A stretch of 64,000 nt of DNA from Syngnathus acus (GCF_901709675.1 NC_051098.1:13051918-13115917); one strand, 5' to 3'. Numbered from the stretch's first letter, positions 13,985-26,300 are shown. The notes: generated by a model not told the origin, from the letters alone. Numbers and translations: made by a program.

Positions 13985-14036
13985 CTCACTCGCTAGCTCG
14001 CTCGCTCGCTCACTTACTTACTCGCTCGCTCACTCA
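13985..14036 (+). repeat. Imperfect CTCG/CTCA/CTTA tetranucleotide repeat in promoter/5'UTR
   Basis: About 13 tetranucleotide units, mostly CTCG, with CTCA, CTAG and CTTA variants. It lies between the CRE site and the start codon, so length polymorphism could alter promoter or leader spacing. Confidence 0.8.
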
Positions 14037-14270
14037 GCCGGCCGGTAGTCGACTGTTCGGGAAGCAGCCGTGAGCACACGGCCGTCACTTGCGTGGAGCT
14101 CCACGGTGTCAATCGGAAATCGAGAACCCGACTTTTTTTCCGGGAGAAATCTGCGGATCTTTCCCCGCCATTCTCCCAGCGCCACTGCGGAGAACTTGAC
14201 CCAGCAAAGGGGAATCGGGACGCCGAAGTGTTGGGAAACTTCCCCTCCGGCCATCGATCCAGAGACTTGG

Positions 14271-14294
14271 ATGGAGCCAGAGCGGCGCGCTTGA
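14271..14294 (+). other. uORF 1 in the nectin-like leader, 7 codons plus stop
   Basis: The first ATG after about 14050 begins a frame MEPERRA followed by TGA. It ends 228 bp before the main ATG. Its relevance depends on the true transcription start lying upstream. Confidence 0.45.
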
Positions 14295-14348
14295 GGCTCA
14301 ACTCGAAACCGCGGTGGAAGTCAAGCGTGGAACCCTCCTGACTTGTAG

Positions 14349-14360
14349 ATGATCCTCTAG
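14349..14360 (+). other. uORF 2, minimal 3-codon frame
   Basis: ATG-ATC-CTC-TAG, a very short upstream frame between uORF 1 and uORF 3. Such minimal frames can be translated, but no evidence beyond the sequence is available. Confidence 0.35.
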
Positions 14361-14463
14361 TTTTCTTTTTCTGGCTTTGGAGGTAGCAGTCCAGTTCAGT
14401 CCAGGGGACCCCCCCACTTTCTCTTTTTTTTTTTGCCCCCACAAGTGGGATTTGCGCAAGTTG

Positions 14464-14490
14464 CATGCTCGCTCTTTGTGCACGGTTCTA
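14464..14490 (+). other. uORF 3, 8 codons plus stop
   Basis: An ATG in TTGCATGC context opens MLALCARF and then TAA, ending 32 bp before the main start. This spacing is short for efficient reinitiation, so the uORF could lower main-frame translation if its ATG is used. Confidence 0.45.
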
Positions 14491-14522
14491 ACGCAGAAGA
14501 CCCCCGGGAGAGCTGAGGTGCC

Positions 14523-14577
14523 ATGGCGCAGCTGTGTGCGGGGATTTGCGTGCTCCTCTTGGTGCTGCACGTCCAAG
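14523..14577 (+). CDS. nectin1: Nectin-1-like, coding exon 1: signal peptide
   Basis: The ATG has a strong context (GCCATGG, G at -3 and +4). It opens MAQLCAGICVLLLVLHVQ, a typical signal peptide with a leucine/valine-rich hydrophobic core at residues 8-15. The exon ends in phase 1 at CAAG|GTAATG. Joining to exon 2 gives ...VQ|GARSQMVQ, which leads directly into the V domain, as in vertebrate nectin-1. Nectins are calcium-independent immunoglobulin-like adhesion proteins of adherens junctions and synapses; the signal peptide directs them to the secretory pathway. The leader upstream is GC-rich. The assignment relies on the signal peptide, the compatible splice phase and the downstream exons, because signal peptides are not themselves conserved. 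A further 5' non-coding exon is possible. Confidence 0.8.
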
Positions 14578-15305
14578 GTAATGCCCATTAAAAACAAAAG
14601 AAAACGGACTTTTAGCCGCATCTATTTGTTTATTTTCATTTTGTTGTCACGGACTTTTTTAGTCATTGCATGGATAAATGCCCAGGCCAATCCGCATAAT
14701 ATTACATTTGGAGTGTGTTTGCTGCAGAGCAGTTATTTCGCGTTAACAAAAAAAAGTGTAATTACGTGGATGATCGGCAGATGGCGTTGTGAGCGAGGCA
14801 CTGCAAAGTTAGTCTAATTTAGATTTGAGTGGGGGTAGTTGGAATAAAAGCATCCTCTGCTCTCCAGTTGTAATGGGATGAATCTTCTTAATGTAATGAC
14901 TCCCCCTCCCTTCATCCTCTCTTGTCCAAATCCTTTATTCCGCTTTGTGGATTCGACCCTGTTGCAGTGGGAATGTTGCGTCTCGGAATATATTCCAGCC
15001 ACTGACTACTGGCTGTATGTGCTTTTGCACATTAAAGCCTGTCAAAGGCAATTTAAACTCAATAAATGTCTGTGGTCAGTGGTGCTCCTCATGGAAAATG
15101 TGCCATATTCCCCATTTTTCTCCCCCTAAAAAAAGGCCCTCAGGCTCCTCCTCCTGTTCCAAGGTGAAAAAACAAGGAAGATGTCGACCCTGCTCGCTGG
15201 TGTGTTTTAACAGCGATTGGATACTTTGATCACAAAGAGCTCCGTGTGATTTACAGTGAGATGATCCCTTTGGTTGTGGAGAAGATCAGGATTAGTCCCG
15301 TTCCC

Positions 15306-15306
<1 letters not shown>

Positions 15307-15348
<42 letters not shown>

Positions 15349-15359
15349 GGGGGGGGGGG
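15307..15359 (+). repeat. (TG)n microsatellite followed by a G-run
   Basis: About 20 perfect TG dinucleotides (15307-15347), followed by a run of 11 G. It lies about 0.7 kb inside intron 1 and is likely length-polymorphic. The alternating purine-pyrimidine tract has Z-DNA potential. Confidence 0.95.
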
Positions 15360-16745
15360 CATGTGGAGTAGTTCAATCAAGGCTGTGTGTGGAAAATGTG
15401 TCCAGAATTGTACTTGAGGAGTTTCGGGGAACGTGAAAGGAAAAAATCGGGTGCCAAATGAGTTTCTCCTAAGGGTGCGTTTACACGCACGCAAAAACCA
15501 TTCTGATGTTTTGCCACAGTTGGGGAAATCGGCATCGCATCCAAATGAGGTCGTAGATGCTTCAAAAATCGGATTTGAACGGCGGAGCTACCGTCGTTAA
15601 TCAATTGAGGCAAAAAAAACGATGCATCCCGTTAATTTTTTTTTAACAAGACCTGAGCAGTGGGAAGTGGAGATGTGTGAACACGCAGATACCGATTCAG
15701 CCTGTTAATTGTTCAGACCAAATGAAACGATCAAGGGCCCACATTGGTTCATTCCACAGTTTTATTTTGAACTGGGAGTTAATGGAAAAAAGCTGCTGCC
15801 TGAATCATTGTCTGTCAGACACGTAGCAACAAGAATTTGCTCTCAGTGGCCCCCGGGGGGTTAAAGGGCGTCGCTGTAAATGCCCAGCCTCTTTTTTAAG
15901 TCCTTATTGATATACAGCCTGTTCCCTAGTCGATCCTCACTGGAGTGGGCGTGTCCCGAGCTTGCAGCGGGACGCCCTGCGTCGTCAGAGGGAACGCTGC
16001 CCGATAAACCCACACGCCAGATTCCAAAACAGCGAAGGCTCGCCAAAACGATGATCGGCGCGCGCGGGTAATACGAGCGCCTGCTGTCTTTGGCAGGCCG
16101 CGAGTCCAGACTTTCGATTTAATTGGAATCCTCCGCCAGGTGGTGGCCGGCGGAGGTACGGCTCTGATGTCTCTTTTATTTAGCGGGAAGCAGTGCGTTA
16201 TTAACCAAGACGTAGGGCGAGTAGAAATCACATCCCGGACGTCCTTGGCGTGAGTCGGCGCGTTGGCCGCCAGAGCGTGTTTCCGCGCGGCTGGCCCTTT
16301 AAGTCGAGCCACGCGTCGTGGTGATCGACGGCTCCATTGTTTAGGTGGCCGGCCGTGGATTTCGGACCAAAGCCGAGTGCGGTCGGGCGGGTCGGAGGCC
16401 ACCGGGGGCACTTGAAGGTCTTACTCTGAATGTTTGATGATGACTCTGGCAGGAAAGTGCCGGGGGGGGGGGATACACATGTGTCTTTAATTAGCATGCT
16501 GACGTTGCACATTTTTGACCTCAGCCATTTGTTGGTTTGCTGGTGATCCAAATTACTTTGACACAACGTTGAGAAAGCGGGAACTTGTTTGCTAGGCGAC
16601 ATCATTCCCCAGAGTGTTATTCCGAAGCATAATTGGGCCTTGGTGGAGGTATGCACTGTTGTTTGTTGAGCAGTCAAACTGTTTTTTGGATCCAGGAATG
16701 AAGGACTAATTGTGCCATCTTGCAAAAAAAAAAAATTTGTCTGGG

Positions 16746-16772
16746 TTTTTTTTTTTTTTTTTTTTTTTTTTT
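16746..16772 (+). repeat. Poly(T) run of 27
   Basis: An uninterrupted 27-base T homopolymer, with shorter A and T runs nearby (about 16722-16733 and 16836-16847). No poly(A)-tailed retroelement body was recognised beside it. Confidence 0.9.
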
Positions 16773-17828
16773 GCAATTGCAAAAACGCAATCAGGTGAAT
16801 TAATCACGATCTTTAATGGCATGGACGGTGCGCTGTTTTTTTTTTTTAGAGGTGTCAAGATGAACAAATAAAAAAAAATTTGCTTTTTTTTTTGGTGGGG
16901 CCTGTTGAATTCCGCCAAACTTTCTTAATTTTCTCAAAGAGTAATACATTCAGTTTTGGGGACTTGGAGGTGTTTAGCAATCACCCGCCCAAAATTCTGA
17001 TTCTGGAATTTCACACTTGAAAGTTAATATTTGAATGAGAAGCCATGAGACATTGCTGAATTTTTCTCAATTTCCCAGGGAATGATGCATCCCAAATGTC
17101 GAGCCTCGGTGGAGGTAAGCCCCGGTTTGTTTTTTGCTGGAAATTAACCAACAATAACAAAGCTCTTCCACATTGTTGTGATGGGACTCCTTCGATTTGG
17201 TGGACTTTCCCGCCATTTCCTTTAGTTTCCCAGTGAATGGTGCATGAGGACTGTGGAGCCCTGGTGGTGGTGGTATGACTCTGCTCTTTAGATTTAGCTG
17301 ATCCAGGGCTCGTTTTCCCTACTTTGCTTAACAATCCAAAATAACTCTTTCTTTTCTTTCTTTGCTAGAGGAGGCATGTACTTGTTCATTTGCTGATGCA
17401 GCGATTTAAGATAAACTGAGAACTGCTTAACCGAAATGGGACTTGGGGAGAGTCCAGGTCAATTTTGGAATTTCCTCAGCCACACAGAAGTGACTCCTTG
17501 AAAATGAATGAAAATTGAAAATTCATGCAAATGTATGATGTCGTGTGTTGTCATTTTGGCGCAGGACCAAATTAAGACTTGCCTTGGCGGAGGTCCGCGC
17601 TCACGCTAGCATCATTCGGGTTTCCCTTGTTATTTGCTCGTTTGTGGCAATTTGTCCCCCACGCCGATGGCAAAATCGCACGGGGATTGTAAGGCTTGAT
17701 AGTTTGAGAGTGACTACTAATTGCTGTGATTCCGCCCTCCTCTGGGGGGCATCTCCTTTCGTGATGGATGGGCAGCAGCGTCCCCGGGAGAATTGCTTGA
17801 AGGCGAACTGACGGGAGATTAAGCCGCG

Positions 17829-17831
<3 letters not shown>

Positions 17832-17868
<37 letters not shown>
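17832..17868 (+). repeat. (CT)n microsatellite
   Basis: About 18 perfect CT units in a GC-rich intronic patch. The minus strand reads it as an Arg-Glu repeat inside a chance open frame. Confidence 0.95.
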
Positions 17869-17871
<3 letters not shown>

Positions 17872-18224
17872 GGCGCTGCCGGCGGGAGCTAATGGAAGCG
17901 CTCGCTTCCTCGCTCGCTCCGACTTGTCTTTGAGCGTTCGGGGCTCGTTTTCGGCGGCGGCGGCGCTGCTGTCAAATCTCTCCCAGAACGCTGCGTGAAA
18001 TGGAAAGTTTAGATTCCGTTTTGTCTGCCACGACTTGCCCCGCAGTAATATCCGGGCTTTCAAAACCACTTTTATTCAGTCAAAAAAATATTTGAATTGC
18101 TTTCTTTGTGTTTCCATGCCGCAGTTTGTGGAATAAATTTGGTAACGGTTGCGTAATGTGGCTGCCTCACACTCAAGCCACACTTCTAAACCTAACCCCT
18201 AAATAAACAGTGCAGGTCAACTTC

Positions 18225-18345
18225 TAGCATTAGCGGACATTATAACGCTAGTATTTGTTGCATAAGTCCTCCTTGACAGTAGGTGGCACTATATTGCGCC
18301 TGTTGGCGAATAATTAGTCGGAAAAAAGTGGTATCAAACATTCAT
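18225..18345 (+). repeat. Dispersed repeat remnant, copy A
   Basis: Contains AAGTCCTCCTTGACAGTAGG, then TGGCACTATATTGC, and about 80 bp later AAAAAGTGGTATCAAACATT. The same ordered words occur in a longer copy at 49110-49430. The family name is not known to me; the style is that of a teleost interspersed repeat. Confidence 0.5.
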
Positions 18346-20928
18346 GTTTACCCAAAAACCTTCTGAAATATTTGTCTTTTGTTAGCAAAACAAAGTTTAT
18401 ATTCTGCTCGGGCTAGCTAGTTGCCTAGCGGTAATTTGCACTCTCAAAACTTCTTTTTCACTAAAAGTATTTGAATTGTTTTTTCTTTCCACGCTGGAGT
18501 TCAAACAGGCCCGCTTGGCGTTTTGCTTATAAGGTCGCATTTGGACGGGCGGGCCTGAATAAAACATGACATGAAAGCGCTAAAACTGAGTGCTAGCGAG
18601 AGCTCCGGCCCTCCACGCGCTAATACAATCGCGAGAGAGAAAGAATGAATGATGAATTAAGTTCAACCCCTGCCTGGCCCAAGCCCGGAATCTGCTTATG
18701 GGTGAGACTCCAGTCATGATGAGGAATAAATGAATGGTTGAAATTCCCAGCTGAGCAGTTTAGCCGTGAATTTGTTCTCTGTGCTTAAGTTATGCCTGCG
18801 CGCTCAGGCCAATATCACCTGGAGTATTTTGACTACTTGTAGGCGAAACCCACGCATCGGTTTAATGAAGACGATTTTATGCTCATTGCTAGACACTCAC
18901 TTAGCAGCACCTCCTGGAAAGTTGGAATAAATTAGCCCTCAACACTTGTTAAACTGGTTAATATTAAATCGGGCTGACATTTAGCCCTATCTAAAAACTC
19001 ATGAGGACAGATGTCAGAAAATGAAAGGAAAAGCAGCCATTTTGGTTTGAAGCAGATATTTTGGATTTTTTTTTTAATTTTCCCTCTCTGGAAAGTTAAT
19101 GAACAAAAAAAATTACAAGATGGACGTTCCAAGGACCCGTAGTTGAAATTGAACAAAGTCCATTTTGTATTTTGGCCCTATTCAGCTTCAGGACCAATCC
19201 GAAGCTGCTTTGGGAGACACTAAATGGCCAAGCTTTCTTGGCCGACCGATCATTGCATCACATTTGAATCATTTATTTTCCAATTTGCCATGAAAAGGGA
19301 AATGAAGTCATGTTTAAGATGATTGACAAAGACAATATGTCACGAACGTAAGATGGCAGGTTGTTCGTATTTGGTCTTGTCTTGCTTCCTGGTAGTCGCT
19401 ATGTCGTATCAAGATGAGGCGGGGGGGGGGGTACTCCAGCTCTGTGCAATTTTCTGCTTTAAAGCCTTGACATTCCACTCTGTTTCAACCGGAATGGCGG
19501 AATCAGCAAAGCTGGGCAAATCAATGAAGGGGATCAAATCTCGCCCCGAGCTTTTCTGATTCGGCATTAATCTGTCCTCAACATTTCTTCTTCTATTTAG
19601 CAGACAGATTCTTGTCGAGGGATTAAATGGTTAAAATCCCGCTCGACTTGACTCTCCGTCCCGCGCCCTTTCTCTTCTGTGTTTGTCGGTTCCGGCGTTG
19701 TTTGATAGGCTTGTAATGCTTCCTAAATTGATCTTAATCTTCTCCAAAGTAATGTTGGAGGAGATCTGACAGCTGACATTTTTTTTTTTTTTTTTACACA
19801 TTAAGCGGTTTGCAAATAGCTGATAGGACTGCTACGTGTCTCTTTGGTTGTTACCATAGTGACAACCTTTCTCAGCATACACTACATCGACGACAAAGCA
19901 AATGATATTTATTTCTTTACGTGATGTTTCGTGGAAGCAAATGCAGACTTTTGTATGTACTCATCCAAACACTTCAAATTCACCAGTGGGGCGTTAAATC
20001 GTTGTTTCGTAAGACATTGAAGGGCGATAATTCCAAACACTTTGAAGGCTGTAGGCTTTTAAAATAAAGCAGATTAGCTCTCCTCCATTGGTTCTTGTAA
20101 CCATTCCTCCAATAAGATGTGGGCTGCAACAGTGTTAGGAGGACACAAGCACGAAACAAAATACGGTTATCCGATAGCGGGTGGCCGTCAAGCTGTTGAG
20201 AATGATAAGGTAGAAACTATTTTATTAAAAAAAAAAAAAAAACATTTGTTGACCCGCCCCAAAAAATATTAGTTTGCCCATCTTTATTTTTTTTTTTTTA
20301 GATAAGGTTATAAAATATAATGACTTTTTGTGTAAATAAAATAGCTAACATTTGTGAGGTCTGGCTAGCTGACAATTGAAAGTTGCTTTTGCTTATTTTG
20401 GATCTTAAAGAAAGGTTAAGAAAACGTTCTTTTTGTCGCGCTATAAAAATAAGTTGTCAGTTTGGAAAAACAAAGACTGACCCCAAGGAAGTCTCCGGGT
20501 CACCATTTTGAATTGAACTCACCAATTGATTAATTTCCCCATCTGGTTGTTTTCCTGATTATGAAATATTTGAAACAATGACCCTGTCTTTCTTTATCCT
20601 CGAATGAAGACGTTGTTACGTCAACACCGACTTATTTTTCCAGCATGGCGTGAGATTTATTTCAGATTTCGGGAATGGTGGCCACATCCAAATCGTGACT
20701 CAAACCATCCGTTCCCTCCTTCCTCCATATTCTGTCAAAGCTGCCCCCCCATCCCCTTTGATGAAAGTCTTTAACTCTTAAAACGTAGCGCTAACCTCAC
20801 GCTCCACAAAAGTAAGCTGTGATGAAATTTCCATCCTCCCCACGCACGCACGCGTGTGGCTCTTTCGTCAGATTCCGCTGCCAGACTTTTACATCTTTTT
20901 CCGAGCCCACCCTTCGCCGACCCCCCCC

Positions 20929-20946
20929 CACACACACACACACACC
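20929..20946 (+). repeat. Short (CA)n tract after a C-run
   Basis: A run of nine C merges into nine CA units. Other short CA/TG tracts lie near 4695-4710 and 24295-24315. Confidence 0.85.
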
Positions 20947-23143
20947 GAAACGTCTCCTATCTTGGCTCTCCCTTCCGAGTCTCCGCACTCGCAATACAAA
21001 GGAGGGGCTTTGTTGCATGAAATGCTTCCTTTTTTTTTAATGAGTAATGTTGGCTCATTTAATATGCCGCGATGATATCTCTCCGGGAGATGACGAGGCT
21101 TCAAAGTATCAGCGTGCTTGTAAACGGGTGTCGGCTACGGTTTTGGCAGCAGTGAGGAAGGTTTTGCATCAAATAACACTGGTTTGTTGTTTCCCGCTGG
21201 GGGATATTCGGGATTCGTAGCAGAGGTGAGAGACTTGACTTGAGTCTCTAATTGCCTATTTTAGGACCTGGGACTTGCTCCGCTAAAATAGAAATCAAAT
21301 GGAAAACAACAGGATAGAAACAGCTGGCTTGACTTCGCTTGGTATTGAAATCTACTTTTTGTTGTGAATGTTCGTGCAAAGCTAGCAACACAGCGACGTT
21401 GCCAAATTTAACATGCAGGGTTCAGTTCTTAATTTTAGCATAAAACTCTGTTTTTATGTGTCGCTACTCCAAATGAGTAAAGTAGCCGTTGGTTGAAGGT
21501 TTATAATCACCAAAACAGGTAGGCTAATTTCTGTTAGCGTTCAGTACAGCGGTTCACATCATATGTTAGCATTAAGCTACCTCACATTGATTTATATACT
21601 GTATGTATGTATATTATTGTGAGTGGAGTAAAAATAAACAGCATATTGGCCTGCAATGTGGCATTGATCCTTCCGTGTTGCCGTCCGGATCCAAACGGCA
21701 CTAATGCAGCTAGTAATCGATAGCCCGGTTTTCAAGCCCCGCTGCATTTCAGTGCGATGTTTGCGTAACGTCAGGTGTCAAGCGGCCTTCACCTTTTATT
21801 AGCCACCACGACGCCCTGTAATACCTCTTTGGAGAAAATGCGCTACACAAATAGTTGGCTATCTTTTGAATCCAAAGACCCGGGAGAGGGGCGAAGCTAG
21901 CACCGGGCTCCCTCGACGCAATTAGACGAGCGAAGCAAACACGCTAATTCAAAACACACAACACCGAGCGAGCTGACGTGAAAGAGACGAGACGATTGCG
22001 CCCCCGGAGTTGAAGGCTTCTCACCAGGCCACTGCCGCATCCCAAATGTATTATTTATGTGACGGACGAGGGAGGACTCCTACTCGCCTTATTTATTTAC
22101 TTTTTGCTGTTTTACTGACACAAAGATGAATAAATCCGGTGTTATTATGATTTTTTTTTTTAGAACTTGGTGAGGAAAACATGTTGAGTCGTAGTAAGGA
22201 GCTCACGTCTTGTAGTAAAGCCACAGGTTGACTTTCTTCTCTGGGTTAAGCTCATTAAATCGTCTCAAGATTATGTTTGTTTGTGCCTTTGGCTCCGGTT
22301 TAATTTCAAGTGTAGCGCGAGAGACGCATGCGCCTTACAGACTTCTTTTCGTATTTACACATTCATTTTATGCCGTATGTAAAGCTTTTAATAATTGAAC
22401 AATTGTTCAATCCTACTAAGAAATACATTTGGGAGTAAATGAAGACAATAACGTTCTAGCCTTTGAAATTTTAATGGCCAACGGTAAAATTGTGAAATGA
22501 AATGTGCCCTTTCGGAAAGCAAAGATTGTATCGCTGCCAAAATATTGAACTTTTAGCATCTTTAGTCATGCCTCGAAATAAATTCCTGCTCTTCTCGCCA
22601 CCCACCTCCGCATCCCGCCCTCCCTCCCTGCCTCCCCCTTCGCCTCTTGCAGCTGAATAACTTTTCAAGGGTTTTTCCACATGGGAGCGCACGCAGACAT
22701 CTTGCCTCAGCGAGCGGAATCTTGAAAAATCCTGCTAGTCCGCATCACGCTGGGGGAGCCATTTTGTATCCCGCCGTGATTGTCAGTCAAGCGGAGAAGA
22801 TGACAAATGTCACGTCGAGGGCGGCGACCCCTGAAGGTCAAACGTGTGTTTCAGAGTTAACATGACGCTAAATTATGCGGCAACAACTGGCTGGGGAGTG
22901 GAGCGTCTTGCTTTCACTTCCAATTGTTTTCAGAGCAGACTTGTCCGTATCACAAGCCACTTTAGAGCGTTTCGACTGATCTCGTAAGACTCACGGAATT
23001 TTGGGTTGGCGACCGTTCGCCTTTTGGAGTTTGTGGCAGACAGAAGAAAATAGTTTTAGCAAAAGTAGCAAGTTGTCCAGGTGCTGAAGGGGCAAAGATC
23101 TTGTTGGTGGATGGATGCGTTAAAATGTGCTGGATCCTAATAA

Positions 23144-23222
23144 CATAATAATAAAAATAGAAATAATTAATAAAAATAATAAAAATAGAAATAATAAAAA
23201 TAATAATAAAGATATATAATGT
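23144..23222. repeat. AT-only low-complexity tract (AATAATAAAAATAG-like)
   Basis: About 80 bp made almost wholly of AATA, AAAAATAG and AATAAT words, with the segment AATAAAAATAGAAATAAT present twice. Low-complexity intronic DNA. Confidence 0.85.
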
Positions 23223-23819
23223 AATTTGTAGTAACAAACAGGTAACTAATCAACAGGAAAGAATATTTGCCAGCCTCAAAAAAGGCTGGTCCAGCTAAGC
23301 TAACTCATACCTGGGGTTGTGTGATGAAGCTGGAAAAAACCAAAAACACAAAGAGCTCTTTGTTTACAAGCAATTAAAAAGTCGATTTGCCATCAGGGCT
23401 TTATAAAAAAATAAATAAAAATAAAACAAAGCTTGCATGTAAAAAGGAAAGTTGGGAGACGAAGATCCTCATGTTGGCCCCGCAGGGGGATTGGACCCGC
23501 TGTTCCCCAACGTGGCCGACGTCCAAGCATGATTCCAGTTCGCCTCGCTCTCCCGTTCTTGGCGTCGTCTCCCTTTGAACATGTCAAGGACGCTTGTATC
23601 AATGAGAGCTCATTAATTTTTTCCAGCTGTATTTTTTTTTTCTCCCCCTGTCGGGAAAGCCACTCAACACTATCTTTTCTCTTTTTTGCGTAATTGTGAC
23701 TTAATGACATGGAAAAGTGAGAATTAAATTAACAGCGCCGTCGTTTGCTGGAATTAATTTTTTTTTTTTTAAATGAGTCTAATGAGCTATTCAAAGGCAC
23801 AGTGAGCCTTTTTTTCACC

Positions 23820-23990
23820 CCCTGAAGTGGATCTGCGTTGGCCGCTACCCGGTCAGTCGCAATGACAAACGAGCCCACCGTCACCCTAGATTGGTCGCCA
23901 GTCAGTGGTAGGGCATTCGGCGACCATTCAAACTCTCATTCCCACCCACAGCTCATGTGAATGAAAATCAGCTGAGCGAACCACGACGCT
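23820..23990 (+). repeat. Degenerate teleost interspersed repeat fragment
   Basis: The core near 23883-23965 reads ACCCTAGATTGGTCGCCAGT, then GGGCATTCGGCGACCATTCA, then CTCATTCCCACC. It resembles a very common fish repeat whose consensus has 'GGACTGGTCGCCAGCCAATC ... CATTCACACTCACATTC'. It is diverged and truncated. The match is from memory, so the family name is left open. Confidence 0.6.
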
Positions 23991-25854
23991 GGCAGTGACC
24001 CACATTTTTGCTTCAGGCGAGTAAAGAAATCCAGTTGTGTTGTGTTCCATCTCTTTATCTGGAGGAGGGATTTAAGGGTTAATTCTATCGATTGGATGGC
24101 GGGATTTGCCACCGTAATCCTGCCTGAAGTTCTGCTCTCCTCACTCTGTTTTGTTGGGGGGTGGGATGTGTGTGTATATTTATTTGTATGATCGTATGTT
24201 GACAGAAAAGTTTGTTGGATTCCAAATTTTCACCACTCCTTGTTTTTCGAATGTCAAATTTTGAAGTGCACTCCCTGGGCGTGTGTTTGTTTTAACTGTG
24301 TGTGTTTGTGTGTGGCGGGGGCGTGTTAGGCCTCGAAGGCATGACCGTGGAGCACGTCCCAAACGCGAGCCGCTCCGGCCCCGCCTCCCGATCCTGACCC
24401 ACTTTTCTCCTCGCCGCTCATCGCTGGCTGTTTAATTGCCGCGCGGCACACTGAGGCCATCTGCTCCGACTGAGGCCCGGTCGCTATGGAGATGCCGGGA
24501 GGCTTTTCGGATTTGCCGTAGAGTGACCGAGAGCGAAATGGAGGTCAGGCAATGGGCGGGGCCGGGGCGGGTGAGCCGGACATTCACAAGGTGGTGCTAG
24601 GACAGCACCTGGGAAGTGAATTATGCACAGTGGCTAGCACGAGAAGCTAACGTAGCACTCGACATTATCTCCAACGACACAATGGAAGAGCCAACGCTGT
24701 AATGCTTAAACTGTTACGAAAACCATCCCAAAAATACATTACACAAATTCTAAATGAAATCTATTTAAATATTGGGATCATTTTTGTAAAAGATGCAAAG
24801 CAAAATATACAAATATTATGAAGGAAAAAAGCAAATGAACTAAAAAACTAAACTAATTAAAAACTAAAAATAAACGTCATGACTCCCCCACATGCTGTAA
24901 TTTCCTCAAACAAGGAAAGCGCGTCCTTTTTATTCCATCTTAAGCTTTAAGTTTGCCTTTTTTTCCCAGTTAATGTTTCTAACAGACACTTTGGCACGGA
25001 CCGGAATGGCGCGGTGAGGTTTTGCAGGAATCTCTTAATGTTTACTCGTCTCGCTAAAAGGTCAGTATTGGTAGCTGTCATTTTCTGAGGCGCCATTCAT
25101 AGGTCAATAGCTCATTAGAAATCCGCCGGCGTTTGTTTCGCTCGTGTCACAAAGATGCCACTGTTTGCAACTCAGGATGGGCTCCTGAATGCCTCGGAAA
25201 AGACATACAAACTGAATAGAGAAGAAAAATATTAAAAATGTAAAAATAATAGAAAAAACTAAGAATCACGGTCAGACACATGTCTGTCTCTGTCCATGAA
25301 GGTCACAAATCACGTCTGTCCATCCCCTGGTGGCAGCTTATCACCACGTGCTAGATTACATGCTAGCTCTATGGAGGATGGTAATTAATTTGTGCCATAC
25401 TTTAAAAGTTTGAGGTTACCGGCTGCGCTAAGCCCCATCGCTCGTTTTTTTTTTTTTTTTTTGGAAGGTAGGTCTGTTTGTCCAGAGCATCGAATGATGT
25501 GACATGAAAAAGCAAAGAATGATTTGGAGCATCACGAAGAACTGTGGCCGATTGCGCTTGCCAAAGTGCTGATTGCGGTTTGAACGGCGGCCATGTTCAT
25601 TAGCGCTCTTCGCGCTTGTGATATGTTTAGACAAAGGACGCCTGCCTCATCTCTCCTTGACTGGGCGACTGCCTTTTATTGGCCGCTCTTGCGCAAACAA
25701 GGCCCTTCGGATCAGGTTGTGGCCTTGCTTCTGTTTTGCATCATTACATTTTTTGGCTTTACAGCGGCCCATTCTGTATTTGATTATTGCCTGACTGGGA
25801 GGCTTCAATCCACCTTTATTGAATTTATAGAAAAATCTGAAGGGCAATATTTGG

Positions 25855-26300
25855 GGAAAAAAAAGTATTAAAAAAAAAAACACACTAACTATAAAGACAA
25901 AAAATATCTCACATAGGACATGAGGCTGAGACAAGAATTACAAATATGAAAACCACAAATATTAAAACTATAAAAATATTAGACAAAAATACCTAAAAAA
26001 GATAACTATGTATCAAAATATTATGTAAAATTTCACACAAACACAAAAGAACACTCAAAAAATAAAAACATATATGCTATATATACTAAATATAAAAATA
26101 CTCGTTAGATTAAAAATTGCAAATTACAAAAATATTTTAAAGCTAAAATATTAGAAAAAAAGATGTAACATTGCCCTATGGGTGACCAAAATATTCCAAA
26201 AGAATATACAATTAATCAGAAAAAAAATCCCCCAAAACACATTGTATATTATTTGTACAAAAAGCAAATGTAGTACGAGTCGGAAAATCTAAAACAGTGT
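25855..26300 (+). repeat. A-rich strand-asymmetric degenerate block
   Basis: About 445 bp, strongly A-rich and G-poor on the + strand, with recurring words such as CTATAAAAATATTAGACAAA, AAATATTA and CAAAAATA. Similar shorter patches lie near 24730-24880 and 25200-25262. It looks like an eroded minisatellite rather than a poly(A) tail. Confidence 0.6.

Larger units (their letters stand above)
13850..14522 (+). promoter_or_regulatory. nectin1: CpG-rich promoter and 5'UTR of the nectin-like gene
   Basis: Base composition changes sharply from AT-rich to GC/CpG-rich at about 13855, and stays so to the start codon at 14523. No TATA box is evident in the likely start region, which suits a CpG-island promoter with dispersed start sites. 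A perfect cAMP-response element lies at 13941-13948, and a CTCG/CTCA tetranucleotide repeat at about 13985-14036. The transcription start cannot be placed from sequence; the part after about 14050 is probably transcribed leader, with three short upstream ORFs. Confidence 0.65.

Noticed and set aside
14014-14466. 150-codon minus-strand frame opposite the nectin-like leader
   Set aside because: CpG-rich promoter DNA gives few stops by chance; no homology or splice pattern supports an antisense gene.
16228-16782. 184-codon open frame on the minus strand
   Set aside because: Its start is a long poly-Lys from a poly-T run; the rest is unremarkable CpG-rich sequence.
17572-18069. 165-codon minus-strand frame with Arg-Glu repeats
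   Set aside because: The repeat is the translated CT microsatellite, and no domain is visible.
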